A stretch of DNA of 64,000 bases from Pseudaquidulcibacter sp041917055 (GTDB lineage: Bacteria > Pseudomonadota > Alphaproteobacteria > Caulobacterales > Aquidulcibacteraceae), in assembly GCA_041917055.1 (NCBI GenBank), contig JAYRYJ010000001.1, forward strand, positions 310,001 through 374,000. Direction: 5' to 3'. A program made the position numbers and the translations under genes. The first letter of the stretch is position 1. Every line of letters starts with the position of its first letter. Shown here in pieces: positions 45,332 to 53,570 of this stretch. Below the pieces are notes generated by a model. It worked only from the letters and a program-made list of their open reading frames with translations, made no database searches and was not told the DNA's origin.

Positions 45332-45765
45332 ATTTCCTCCTGAAGAATCCAGGTGATTCTTTTTCCCATTTTCTAGCACAATCGCATATTCGTGATAATT
45401 AATTGTTACTTTTGAAACTAAATTGCATTTTATGTAATGCGGCGGAATTTGGAAACATATTTTGCTTTTTTGATAAGTTGGTAAAGGTAGTTTGTGTTAG
45501 TGCCAGGCAATTTAATATGAGAATTAGTGTGAATTAAGTACGGAATTGCAAACGGATTTTGTCGTTATTTGAGGGTAAAATGGCTTGGGAAGGTCGTTAT
45601 GGGCAAATGCGCCATAAAGACCTTCGACAATTGTGCATGCACAAAAATGAACCTCAAGGGGCGCAACGCTCTTCGCCCTTGACCTTCATTTTTGCGCGCG
45701 CCACTCAAGTCAATGGTGTTAATTTATTGAAAATAATATTTTGACGGGTGCGTGAATAATCAATT
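45332..45765. other. Gene-free gap upstream of gdhZ with an A-B element
   Basis: AT-rich DNA carrying the gdhZ promoter region (no clear boxes called) and element copy 5 at 45590-45696. An open frame of 61 codons across the repeat is not a gene. Confidence 0.5.
45590..45696 (+). repeat. A-B dispersed element, copy 5
   Basis: Hairpin A at 45590-45624 (AAGGTCGTTATGGGCA / CGCCATAAAGACCTT, one unpaired substitution), then CGACAATTGTG, then hairpin B at 45639-45696 with GCACAAAAATGAA on the left, TTCATTTTTGCGC on the right and the loop CAACGCTCTTCG. No C module follows. Confidence 0.88.
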
Positions 45766-46485
45766 CTAATAAAGCCCCTCGTTCAAAAGAATTTGCTTAA
45801 GGGCTTCATCCTTAATTTCGCCGTCGAAAATTAATTGCCATTTTTGGTTTGGTTTTCCATTACAGGCCCATTTTACAATTTCAGTATCGGAAGATGTGCC
45901 GTTGTCGCGTGCATCGAAACATTCATTATCGTGGGTTCGGATTTCCCAAAGCCCATCTGAAGATTTTACCAAACTAAATCTTTGATCCAAAAGCCCCATA
46001 TCGGCGGGCGTCGTGTAATTATTTGCATATTCACATTTTGAAATATCGATTGCCGCCGGCCCAATAACAACATTGCGTGCAACATTTGCGCAATTGTTTA
46101 GGCTGGTCGGGACAATATTCGCAAAAACCGTCGCCTGCACCTGACGAAGTGTATAAGTTCCATCGGGGCGCGGGATTAGCGCATAATTAGTATTTATTTC
46201 GTTGCACGGCTCCAAAGCAGCCCCATTAGAAAAATTGCCAAACAATGCATCGCCCAAGCCTTTTGGCATTGTGCCAAGACAAAGCCCCGAACCTTGGCCT
46301 TTAATATTATAAAATCCGGCGAATGGCTCTTTGGCCTTAGAGGGAGGCAGTGGCTTTTGAGGGGTAATTTTCAGATTTGGCGCAATTTTCCCCTTTATCT
46401 GACCCATATTATTCGGCGCATTTTGCGCGAATGCGAAATTATAAAATGCGGAAATAGACAAAACACTTAGAATTAGCCGCTTCAT
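45766..46485 (-). CDS. Secreted ricin-type beta-trefoil lectin-like protein (no PAN domain)
   Basis: The start is ATG 46485 behind GGGGTTG; 239 residues. A signal peptide (cleavage probably after FAFA) and a Lys/Pro-rich linker precede a beta-trefoil-like domain. Three Cys-bearing repeats are visible: GLCLGTMPKGL, NNCANVARNVVIGPAAIDISKCE and NECFDARDNGTSSDTEIVKWACNGKPNQKWQLI, the last with the ricin QxW motif. It shares the CAxVARxVVxGPxxIDxxxC segment with the first gene of the operon and the C-terminal tail (..DGEIKDEALK..) with the second. Last of three tandem paralogues. Carbohydrate binding is inferred from the fold only. Confidence 0.7.
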   Translation of the reverse strand: MKRLILSVLSISAFYNFAFAQNAPNNMGQIKGKIAPNLKITPQKPLPPSKAKEPFAGFYNIKGQGSGLCLGTMPKGLGDALFGNFSNGAALEPCNEINTNYALIPRPDGTYTLRQVQATVFANIVPTSLNNCANVARNVVIGPAAIDISKCEYANNYTTPADMGLLDQRFSLVKSSDGLWEIRTHDNECFDARDNGTSSDTEIVKWACNGKPNQKWQLIFDGEIKDEALKQILLNEGLY

Positions 46486-46494
46486 TATCAACCC

Positions 46495-47466
46495 CTATTT
46501 AAGGCATTTATTCCAATCATTCATGTCACATGGCATAATCGGTCTAAAAACTCGTGCTGATAATGCCCCGCTTTGCTGAACCGCAGATGAAAGGGAAGTA
46601 TGAATTTCGCAAATATTCTTGCCTTTTGCAGTTTTGGGGTAAAAACTGAAACTAAAACATGTTTTGTCTTTAACGCATAAATCCCGGCAGGCTTTGTCCG
46701 AAATTGTTGTATTTGTAGTTTTTGTTTGCGGCGTGAATTTAACGCCGTCCTTTATGCGCGCGCGTAATAAATAATTATCGGAATCATTGACGTATCCATT
46801 CGCCATAATAGCGGATTTTGTTGGCCCGTCTTTTAAAGCACCGGCATAGACAATCGCCCAATGCTGTGAAGGTTCGTAATTACAATATTTTGGAATTACT
46901 TCGGAATTGCCACCATCGGGGTGCATTAAATCAAGGCAGAATTCCGCGCCAACGTGAATTTCCCATTGCTTATTTGATAAATAAACCATGCCAAAAGTCT
47001 GGTTTAAAGCTGCATCCGGTTTGAAAGCATTATCGGTCTTTGACATTGCGCAATCGGCCCATTTAAGTGGTGCGCTTTCGACGGATTTAGCATCAAATGT
47101 TGCGCATTTCCCGTATTTGCCTTTTTCGATTTTTGCATCGGGAATTTTTGCATCGCGAATATTAAAACCTTCAAGATAATTTGGAATAATTGCCAATAAT
47201 TCTTTATAATTTTTGTTTTTGACCGCAGCCTCATTACAATTCATGGTCAATAGAATTTCTTTACCGGTTTCTTTGACAATATTTTTGCCAAGACATTGGC
47301 GCGTCATGGCATTTACAATGACATATTCCCCGGGCGCAGGACCCTGATCGCCCAATAATTCCAACGATTTAGCAGGGGTTAATCTGTCCCCGTCTTTGGC
47401 GAGAGAGTTTTGAGCCATAAGGACAATAATTAGCATCACAAAATGCAATAGAAACCTATAAAACAT
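46495..47466 (-). CDS. Secreted beta-trefoil lectin-like protein with C-terminal PAN/apple-like domain
   Basis: ATG 47466 (an adjacent GTG at 47469 is an alternative). The protein, about 323 residues, has a signal peptide ending near NSLAKD. The beta-trefoil-like part (about 35-210) has repeats with RQCLGKNI, GKCATFDAKS...KWADC, EFCLDLMHPDGGNSEVIPKYCNYEPSQHWAIV (QxW-like QHW). The C-terminal 90 residues contain DKACRDLCVKDKTCFSFSFYP and ICEIHTSL, the four- to six-cysteine pattern of PAN/apple domains that bind proteins or sugars. Middle gene of the tandem set, 5 bp after the upstream gene's stop. Function unknown. Confidence 0.7.
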   Translation of the reverse strand: MFYRFLLHFVMLIIVLMAQNSLAKDGDRLTPAKSLELLGDQGPAPGEYVIVNAMTRQCLGKNIVKETGKEILLTMNCNEAAVKNKNYKELLAIIPNYLEGFNIRDAKIPDAKIEKGKYGKCATFDAKSVESAPLKWADCAMSKTDNAFKPDAALNQTFGMVYLSNKQWEIHVGAEFCLDLMHPDGGNSEVIPKYCNYEPSQHWAIVYAGALKDGPTKSAIMANGYVNDSDNYLLRARIKDGVKFTPQTKTTNTTISDKACRDLCVKDKTCFSFSFYPKTAKGKNICEIHTSLSSAVQQSGALSARVFRPIMPCDMNDWNKCLK

Positions 47467-47470
47467 CACG

Positions 47471-48355
47471 TCAATTCCTCAAGAAACCCGAATTCGTATA
47501 ATTATCCGCCGTCGGTGTGTTAATAGCGTTTTTGAGATAGCACATTGCCTGCCCATTGCGAACCAGTGGATTTACCCAAGTGAAGCCCTTACAATTGGCG
47601 TCTAATGAACATTTGTATGCGCATTGTGCCCCATTATCATTCAATGTCGCAAACCAATTATAGTCCGCCGACGGCAAATTTAGGTTTGGCATGGTGCGAT
47701 AATAAGTTTTAGCATTAGCACCGCCTGAAGCACCTTCAACTTTTTGCCAACCAAATGCTTTCATTGCATTGGTATCTTCAATATGAAGTGCGCCATAATC
47801 ATTAATCAATGCGAATCTTTGTGCGGCTGAAGAATTGCAGTTTTCTTCGATTATCTGAGTGCCAACAGAAAAATTTCCGCCCTGTACGCTTAGACATTTA
47901 TTATTTATGGTCTTCACAATTACCGTATTGCCACTCATTTCCACTTTGAATTGTTGATCGGGTGCGGCATTAAAATCGGGTGAACTGGGGTTGATTCCGT
48001 CGCAATTGCGCATATCAATCGATGGCGGACCAAAAACAACACCGCGCGCAACTGTTGCGCATTGATTGCTATTTTTTATTCTAAAACTGACAATCGAGTT
48101 TTGAAAAGCAGTCGGCACAAAACCTAAGGATTGCGGATAAAAATCGCCGCAAACTGAAAGTGATAAGAAGGCTTCTTGCCCAATCCAGTTTCTTTGTGTT
48201 CGCCCTAGGCACAAATTAGTGTCTGGGACTTTTAATTTATAGACGCCAACCGGAATGGTGTTCCAAATTAGTGGCCCAATTGGGTCTGCTAAACTTATAG
48301 CAGGGGTCGCAATTAGTGCCGCGACCATAAAACCGTATTTTTTTCCATTTCTCAT
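47471..48355 (-). CDS. Secreted beta-trefoil lectin-like protein with PAN/apple-like domain
   Basis: A 294-residue protein, first gene of the three-gene set; ATG 48355 follows a GAGG site. The signal peptide is cleaved probably after ISLA. The trefoil-like part shows NLCLGRTQRN, NQCATVARGVVFGPPSIDMRNCD and NKCLSVQGGNFSVGTQIIEENCNSSAAQRFALI (a QxF variant of the ricin QxW). A PAN-like end follows: GAQCAYKCSLDANCKGFTWVNP..MCYLKNA, with six Cys. It begins 81 bp after the quinone oxidoreductase stop, so it may share its transcript. The paralogous order suggests tandem duplication with loss of the PAN part in the third gene. Confidence 0.7.
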   Translation of the reverse strand: MRNGKKYGFMVAALIATPAISLADPIGPLIWNTIPVGVYKLKVPDTNLCLGRTQRNWIGQEAFLSLSVCGDFYPQSLGFVPTAFQNSIVSFRIKNSNQCATVARGVVFGPPSIDMRNCDGINPSSPDFNAAPDQQFKVEMSGNTVIVKTINNKCLSVQGGNFSVGTQIIEENCNSSAAQRFALINDYGALHIEDTNAMKAFGWQKVEGASGGANAKTYYRTMPNLNLPSADYNWFATLNDNGAQCAYKCSLDANCKGFTWVNPLVRNGQAMCYLKNAINTPTADNYTNSGFLRN

Positions 48356-48436
48356 GATTTTGCCTCACACAATCGAGTAGAATTTTGTGTAAAAAAGCGA
48401 AATTGTCGCTATCGATTTTGATAGGAAAACAAGTTT

Positions 48437-49414
48437 TTAATGTCGCAAAACAATTTTGCCTAGGTTTTGACTGGCTTCAATAATTGCATGTGCTTTTTCT
48501 ACGTCACCAAACGGTATAATTTCGTGGATTATTGGTCTGTAGGTTCCATTCTCAATCAATGGAAAAAATCTTTTATGAACTTCTTTTGTGATCCTAGATT
48601 TTTCTATATTGCTACGCGAGCGCAAAGTTGAACCTGTGATTTTGATACGCTTAAGCATAAGTCGCATAAAATTAATATTAGCTTGCGCCCCTTGTAAGAA
48701 GGCAATGAAACTAAGTCTGCCGCAATCGTTTAGAATATTGATGTTTTTTTGAATATAAGGACCGCCGACCATATCGAGAATTACATCGACACCACCCTTT
48801 GCTTTGATGATTTCTTCAAAGTCTTGGGTTTTATAATTAATTGCTAATACCGCACCAAGTTTTTCGCAAAATGCTGCTTTTTCGTCGCTCCCGACAGTTA
48901 CAATAACTTTAGCACCAATTGCATTTGCCATCTGAATAGCACTTACACCAATCCCTGAAGCGCCACCGTGAATCAGAATGGTCTCGTCTGCCTGTAAGCT
49001 GCAATCTTCGAAAACATTTGTGAAAACTGTAAGCATAGTCTCGGGCAAAGCAGCTGCCCCCGCCATATCAATATTTTTAGGAACGCTAAGGCAGTGGCCG
49101 GCTTCGGCAATCGCATATTCGGCGTAACCGCCACCATTTAATAAAGCACAAACCTTGTCACCAATTGCCAAATCACCGCAATTTTCACCGATTGCGGCAA
49201 TTTCCCCACTAACTTCAAGCCCCAATAATGGCGAGGCATTAGCAGGCGGGGGGTAAAGCCCTTTTCTTTGCAAAATATCGGGGCGGTTTACGCCCGAATA
49301 ATGCGATCTTATTAGAACCTGTCCTGCCTGCGGCAATGGCACATCAATTTCATTGATTTGCAGTGCTTTATCCTTATCGACCAAAACGGCCTTCATTTTA
49401 TTGGGCAATGACAT
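48437..49414 (-). CDS. Zinc-independent quinone oxidoreductase (MDR superfamily, PIG3-like)
   Basis: ATG 49414 (MSLPNKMKAVLVD) is chosen; an earlier frame extends 15 codons into the upstream gene. The 325-residue medium-chain dehydrogenase has the GroES-like part (YSGVNRPDILQRKGLYPPPANASPLLGLEVSG) and the NADPH-binding loop (ILIHGGASGIGVSAIQMA). The YPPP and GLEVSGEI sequence is the TP53I3/PIG3-type quinone oxidoreductase. No Zn-site cysteines are seen. It overlaps the L,D-transpeptidase end by 17 bp, so it is translationally coupled to it. Reduces quinones with NADPH; physiological substrate unknown. Confidence 0.88.
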   Translation of the reverse strand: MSLPNKMKAVLVDKDKALQINEIDVPLPQAGQVLIRSHYSGVNRPDILQRKGLYPPPANASPLLGLEVSGEIAAIGENCGDLAIGDKVCALLNGGGYAEYAIAEAGHCLSVPKNIDMAGAAALPETMLTVFTNVFEDCSLQADETILIHGGASGIGVSAIQMANAIGAKVIVTVGSDEKAAFCEKLGAVLAINYKTQDFEEIIKAKGGVDVILDMVGGPYIQKNINILNDCGRLSFIAFLQGAQANINFMRLMLKRIKITGSTLRSRSNIEKSRITKEVHKRFFPLIENGTYRPIIHEIIPFGDVEKAHAIIEASQNLGKIVLRH

Positions 49415-50117
49415 AATGATTGTCCTTAGCGATAATTTTGGGGAAAGTGTGGTTTTCATCTATGATCGCGTCAATATTTGCTAATTCACGCCAAAATTCA
49501 CCCCATTTTTCGTCTTTATAGAATTCTTGATTGGCATCATTATTACGAAAGGGCAGCGCAATTACCGGAAATTTTGCCTGTCCGTTTTTCAATGCCGCCT
49601 CAACAATAATGTAAATTTCTTCAATTGCCGTATCGGTCATTGCATAACAGCCAATTGATAGACAATCGCCATGAACCATTAAGAACGAACCGGTCCTGCC
49701 AAGAGAAACATCATATTCATTTGGAAAACCTAAATCAAAGGCCAAATGGTAATCGGAATTCGGGTTTAATTGCGATTGACCAACATAATAAATGCCTTCC
49801 GGCGCCTGGCGGTCGCCTTCTTTGAGTTTTGGGCCCAAAACACCCGAAAATTTGCAAATCGGATAGTTTTTATAAAGCGCGTATTTGTCGCCCTTCTTGA
49901 CCCATAATTCGAATTCCGAAGTCTGTTTATAAATACGAATAAAAATCGGGCTTCCCAATTTAAAGTCTGCTGCTTTTAAGTCGGCTTTAATACCTTCAAG
50001 GCGTTGCGCCTTAATGCCATCAAGACGCGAAAGGTTTTCGCTTGCTGGCGCAATAGATTGGCAGGCCAAAAGCGGCGAAAATAGTGCGAAAGCAATAAAT
50101 TTAATAAGAGTTTTCAT
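49398..50117 (-). CDS. L,D-transpeptidase-family lipoprotein (YafK-like)
   Basis: A 239-residue protein with a lipoprotein signal (lipobox LLAC, Cys about residue 19). The YkuD-type catalytic region is near residues 110-160: a GIYYVGQSQLNPNSDYHL segment, then LMVHGDCLSIGCYAMTD with the catalytic Cys in the S-I-G-C sequence and the His in HGDC. This arrangement fits YafK/ErfK-type enzymes that form or hydrolyse 3-3 peptidoglycan cross-links or attach lipoproteins. Overlaps the upstream SRPBCC gene by ATGA and the downstream oxidoreductase by 17 bp. It should act in the periplasm. Confidence 0.85.
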   Translation of the reverse strand: MKTLIKFIAFALFSPLLACQSIAPASENLSRLDGIKAQRLEGIKADLKAADFKLGSPIFIRIYKQTSEFELWVKKGDKYALYKNYPICKFSGVLGPKLKEGDRQAPEGIYYVGQSQLNPNSDYHLAFDLGFPNEYDVSLGRTGSFLMVHGDCLSIGCYAMTDTAIEEIYIIVEAALKNGQAKFPVIALPFRNNDANQEFYKDEKWGEFWRELANIDAIIDENHTFPKIIAKDNHYVIAQ

Positions 50118-50647
50118 TTTTTGCCGTCCGATTTAATGATTTTACTCAATGATGCAAATTGTTGGGTTAAAACGCTATCGACAATGGGCGCGAGGGTTTC
50201 AAGCCCATTTTCCCAATATCCGCCCAATGTAAATCTTGTTTTTAGAACCGTAACATTGTCTTTTTCTGATAATGAAAAAATTAAATGCCCGTTTACGCCC
50301 ATTGTTTGTAACGGCCCCAGGGCGCCCGACAATCTTAATTCCTGATTTGGTTTGAAATAAATAACTTGCATATGCATCACGCTACCGGGTTTTAATTTTT
50401 CGCAAAAGCAACCGCTTGCAAACGGTTCTAAATATAAATTAGACGCTTTTCCTGACCATGTATGATCGGACAACCACCATTTTTGTGGTGCGATAATGGT
50501 GTTAAATACTTCCTTTGGTGCTTTTTCAAATTCGAATTCGTGCTCAATTAAAAAACCATTTGGTTTGGCGTCAATGATTTTGGCATTTGCGAATATTGGA
50601 TTGAATAGTGCCGTAACCAAAAACAAGAGATAAATTAATTGGCGCAC
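50114..50647 (-). CDS. Exported SRPBCC/START-like protein
   Basis: I choose the GTG at 50647, seven bases after an AAGGAG site, giving 177 residues; a longer frame starting at 50683 lacks support. A signal peptide (cleavage likely after FANA) is followed by a fold with EFEKAPKEVFNTIIAPQKWWLSDHTWSG, ASGCFCEKLKPGSVMHMQVIYFKPNQELRLSGALGPLQTMGVNGHLIFSLSE and LGGYWENGLETLAPIVDSVL. These match the SRPBCC (ligand-binding, helix-grip) superfamily, here apparently periplasmic, which is unusual. Ligand unknown. First gene of the SRPBCC-L,D-transpeptidase-oxidoreductase operon. Confidence 0.7.
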   Translation of the reverse strand: MRQLIYLLFLVTALFNPIFANAKIIDAKPNGFLIEHEFEFEKAPKEVFNTIIAPQKWWLSDHTWSGKASNLYLEPFASGCFCEKLKPGSVMHMQVIYFKPNQELRLSGALGPLQTMGVNGHLIFSLSEKDNVTVLKTRFTLGGYWENGLETLAPIVDSVLTQQFASLSKIIKSDGKK

Positions 50648-50731
50648 GGAAATTCTCCTTTTCAAATTGAGGCAAAAATGCAATGAATATTGCGCAAAAT
50701 CAATCCTATTTTTATGAAAGTTTGATGGTCA

Positions 50732-50920
50732 ATGTTTGACGAAGACTTCAAAACCACGCCAAATCAAAAGCCTTTAGATTTGGAAACTCTAAGTGTGGGC
50801 GAATTAAATGAGCGAATTGCTGCCCTCAAATCTGAGATTGAACGATGTGAACAGGCGATAAAAAAGAAGTCCGCCGGTCTTGATGCTGCTAATGCACTGT
50901 TCTCAAAGCCGTCAAATTAA
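50732..50920 (+). CDS. DUF1192-family small protein
   Basis: A 62-residue protein: LSVGELNERIAALKSEIERCEQAIKKKSAGLDAANALF matches the DUF1192 family, a short coiled-coil-like alphaproteobacterial protein. It lies 75 bp upstream of rcdA on the same strand. Function unknown. Confidence 0.8.
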   Translation: MFDEDFKTTPNQKPLDLETLSVGELNERIAALKSEIERCEQAIKKKSAGLDAANALFSKPSN

Positions 50921-50994
50921 CTATGTTACCCAAAGGTTGGCACGCTGTTTGCGATTTGAGCAAATGTTGATAAAAGAATGTTTCGGATTGAAAA

Positions 50995-51507
50995 ATGAAT
51001 TTTGAAATAAAAACAGAGGCAAAACTCGATAAAGTGACGGCTTTCGCAACTTCGGAAGTGTTTGAACGCATTTTTGCCGAAGGCATGGATTTAGTCGAAG
51101 AAACCGCACAATATTTGGATGGCGAAGGCCGAAATGAATCCAAAAGACTAGAGCGCGCCTCCGCACTTGCTTACGCATCCGAAAGCATGCGCCTTACAAC
51201 CCGCTTAATGCAGGCCGCCTCATGGCTTTTAGTGCAAAGGGCAATCAAAGAAGGCGAGATGAGCGCACGCGATGCCCATGATCCGAAATATCGTCTTGGT
51301 GCCAAAGCGATTTGCGCACCAAGCGGGAATAATGCCGACGATTTGCCACCTAAATTGCGTGATTTATTATTAAGATCCGAAAGCATTTATACGCGCATCG
51401 AGCGCCTTGATGAAGCAATGTTTAAGGAAACCGAAGACGCACCACAAAACCCGTTAAACGAACATTTTGCTCGTATTCAAGCGGCGTTCGGCGGGTTTGA
51501 GAACTAG
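50995..51507 (+). CDS. rcdA: RcdA-type ClpXP adaptor (DUF1465)
   Basis: A 170-residue all-helical protein: FERIFAEGMDLVEETAQYLDG, SKRLERASALAYASESMRLTTRLMQAASWLLVQRAIKEGEMS and LPPKLRDLLLRSE are the conserved DUF1465/RcdA blocks. In Caulobacter RcdA is part of the adaptor hierarchy with CpdR and PopA that delivers CtrA and other substrates to ClpXP. The Caulobacter C-terminal disordered tail is partly present here (about 25 residues after the last helix). Neighbours are DUF1192 upstream and DUF1801 14 bp downstream. Together with the CtrA-type boxes near the origin, it suggests a CtrA cell-cycle circuit in this organism. Confidence 0.85.
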   Translation: MNFEIKTEAKLDKVTAFATSEVFERIFAEGMDLVEETAQYLDGEGRNESKRLERASALAYASESMRLTTRLMQAASWLLVQRAIKEGEMSARDAHDPKYRLGAKAICAPSGNNADDLPPKLRDLLLRSESIYTRIERLDEAMFKETEDAPQNPLNEHFARIQAAFGGFEN

Positions 51508-51520
51508 CCTTAAGCTTTAA

Positions 51521-51925
51521 ATGACCCAATCGATTTCTGAATATAATCAAAATTTGAACCAAAACGACAATTCCATTTGTGCATTATTGGCGCAAATAAT
51601 TGACGCAAAATATATTGGCAAAATTGAGGGCGCCACCGCAAAAATATGGCATTCTCATCCGGTTTGGTTCATAAATGAAAACCCGATTGTCGGTTATTCC
51701 AAACAAAAAAGCGGAATAAGATTAATGTTTTGGAGTGGGGCAGATTTCGACGACGAAAGACTGAAAATAGTCGGTGCGAAGTTTAAAGATGCGTCAATTT
51801 TTTATAATTTCGCAAATGAAATCGACCCTGCCGCACTTAACGAATGGCTCGAAAAAGGAATTGCAATTCAGTGGGATTATAAGAATATAGTAAAGCGTAG
51901 GGGTATTTTGGAACGACTTTCTTAA
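51521..51925 (+). CDS. DUF1801-family protein
   Basis: A 134-residue protein with a DUF1801-type (YdhG-like) fold: IWHSHPVWFINENPIVGYSKQKSGIRLMFWSG is the diagnostic strand-turn-strand. The C-terminal half (ALNEWLEKGIAIQWDYKN) follows the usual family end. Function unknown. It starts 14 bp after the rcdA stop, so co-transcription is plausible. A strong bidirectional terminator follows at 51961-51997. Confidence 0.75.
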   Translation: MTQSISEYNQNLNQNDNSICALLAQIIDAKYIGKIEGATAKIWHSHPVWFINENPIVGYSKQKSGIRLMFWSGADFDDERLKIVGAKFKDASIFYNFANEIDPAALNEWLEKGIAIQWDYKNIVKRRGILERLS

Positions 51926-51960
51926 TTCACTTCACAATTAATAAAAATCTAAATAGCGAA

Positions 51961-51997
51961 AAAAATCGGCCTTAATAATATATCAAGGCCGATTTTT
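51961..51997. terminator. Bidirectional rho-independent terminator
   Basis: Perfect 13-bp arms AAAAATCGGCCTT (51961-51973) and AAGGCCGATTTTT (51985-51997) with an 11-bp loop; T-runs on both strands. It separates the convergent DUF1801 and flavodoxin genes. Confidence 0.88.
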
Positions 51998-51999
51998 AA

Positions 52000-52569
52000 T
52001 TATCTTAATTTGTTTGCAAGTTTGGCGATGCGCGCGCCATAGAATTTTGCGGTCTCCAAATCGCCCTTATAAGGCGCAACATCAGGCGGTGAATCAGAAG
52101 GTGCAGTGGCAACTAAGCCAACCGAACCACCGCGATGGTTTAGATCATCAACATTTGATGCCAAAGCGTTAGCGGGTAACAAACCCAATGAAACCCATAT
52201 TTGCCCGTGCTGTGACGCAAGTGTTTGAAGATAGGTAATTGTGTTACCCTTATCACCAACTTGCGATGCTGATACTGTAAATCCGCCACCTAATTTATCC
52301 TGCCATGCTCTTGTGAACCATTTTTTTGAGGATTGGTCAGCGAACTTTTTGAATTGCCACGCAGGGCCGCCCATATAGGTCGGCGCGCCGTAAATTATTG
52401 CATCTGCGCCATCAATTTGATCCAATTGCGCGTCTTCAAGGCCGCCATTGGCACCGATTTTGAAGTCCAAGACTTCTGCGCCTTCCGACTTTACACCTTC
52501 GATAATTGCATCAGCCAGTCTCTGCGTATGACCATAACCAGAAAAATAAATGATTGCGACTTTTGACAT
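52000..52569 (-). CDS. Flavodoxin-fold FMN/NAD(P)H-dependent oxidoreductase (WrbA-like)
   Basis: ATG 52569 follows AAAGGAGTAAAA; the frame extends 30 codons upstream without support. The 189-residue protein begins KVAIIYFSGYGHTQRLADAI, a flavodoxin phosphate-binding loop, and contains IIYGAPTYMGGPAWQFKKFAD and the GGSVGLVATAPSDSPPD segment typical of the flavodoxin-family group close to WrbA and IsiB-like quinone reductases. FMN binding is likely. Probable role: two-electron reduction of quinones or metals. Monocistronic; ends at a bidirectional terminator. Confidence 0.85.
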   Translation of the reverse strand: MSKVAIIYFSGYGHTQRLADAIIEGVKSEGAEVLDFKIGANGGLEDAQLDQIDGADAIIYGAPTYMGGPAWQFKKFADQSSKKWFTRAWQDKLGGGFTVSASQVGDKGNTITYLQTLASQHGQIWVSLGLLPANALASNVDDLNHRGGSVGLVATAPSDSPPDVAPYKGDLETAKFYGARIAKLANKLR

Positions 52570-52674
52570 TTTTACTCCTTTAAATGTTGAAGTAAAAATA
52601 ATTATTCGATTTTTGCATACAATATTAGGCCAATGCATGTTTTGCATACAAAATCGCATAACACGATTTTAAAG

Positions 52675-53568
52675 CTAACTAGGAAATATACCAGCCTTTG
52701 GAAACATGGCGGGGAGTTTCTTTTGCATTAAATCCTCAAGCCAAATTCCAGTTTCGATAATATTTAAGCTATTTAACCCTGTTTCTATTCCGCTTCGTGA
52801 AAGCATATAATATAGATCTTCGGTGGGTATATTTCCGGTCGCATTGGGCGCAAAGGGGCAACCGCCAAGGCCACCCATGCTTGAGTCTATAATGCGCACA
52901 CCGGCTTCATAGGCGGCCCAGGCATTGGCAATACCGGTATTACGCGTATTATGAAAATGCGCGCGCATTGGAATATTGCCGATTTTTGGCTTAATTAAAT
53001 CGAATAATTCCTTGACCTGTTTTGGTGTTGCCACGCCGATTGTATCTGCCAATGCGATTTCTCGTGGTTCGCATTGCGCAATATTTTCACATAATTGCAC
53101 GACCCATTGTGGGTCGGTTTCACCATCAAAAGGGCATCCGAAAGCAGTTGAAATTGTAATTTGCGCTGATTTTCCTGCAGATTTAGCCATAGCGACAATT
53201 TTCTTGGCGATTTCGGCGCTTTCTTTTGAGGTCTGGCCTTGATTTCGAATTGCAAAACCGTCTGATGCGCAAACCACAGCACCCAATTCGTGGATTTTTG
53301 TGTTTAATGCGCGTTCCGCGCCGCGCTCATTAAGAACCAGGCCGATATAAGTTACTTTATTTTGAAAATCCAAACCGCCAATCACTGCTTCGCCATCAGC
53401 CATTTGCGGAACGCGTTTGGGATTGACGAAACTTGCGACCTCAATTCGTTTGAGGCCACACGCAATCGCACGATTTATTAAGGCGATTTTGTTTTCAGTA
53501 GAGATTATTTGGTCTTCATTCTGCAGGCCATCACGCGGTGATACTTCAATAATTTCGACCGCTCCCAT
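52675..53568 (-). CDS. mvaB: Hydroxymethylglutaryl-CoA lyase
   Basis: A 297-residue HMGL-like TIM barrel: EVSPRDGLQNE near residue 8 (metal-binding Asp), RIEVASFVNPKRVPQMADG, GLVLNERGAERAL and the active-site GGLGGCPFAPNATGNIPTEDL with the catalytic Cys. It cleaves HMG-CoA to acetoacetate and acetyl-CoA, as in leucine breakdown. The rest of the leucine catabolic cluster (liu genes) is not in the window. It begins 2 bp after the upstream exported protein's stop and is likely co-transcribed with it. Confidence 0.93.
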   Translation of the reverse strand: MGAVEIIEVSPRDGLQNEDQIISTENKIALINRAIACGLKRIEVASFVNPKRVPQMADGEAVIGGLDFQNKVTYIGLVLNERGAERALNTKIHELGAVVCASDGFAIRNQGQTSKESAEIAKKIVAMAKSAGKSAQITISTAFGCPFDGETDPQWVVQLCENIAQCEPREIALADTIGVATPKQVKELFDLIKPKIGNIPMRAHFHNTRNTGIANAWAAYEAGVRIIDSSMGGLGGCPFAPNATGNIPTEDLYYMLSRSGIETGLNSLNIIETGIWLEDLMQKKLPAMFPKAGIFPS

Positions 53569-53570
53569 CT

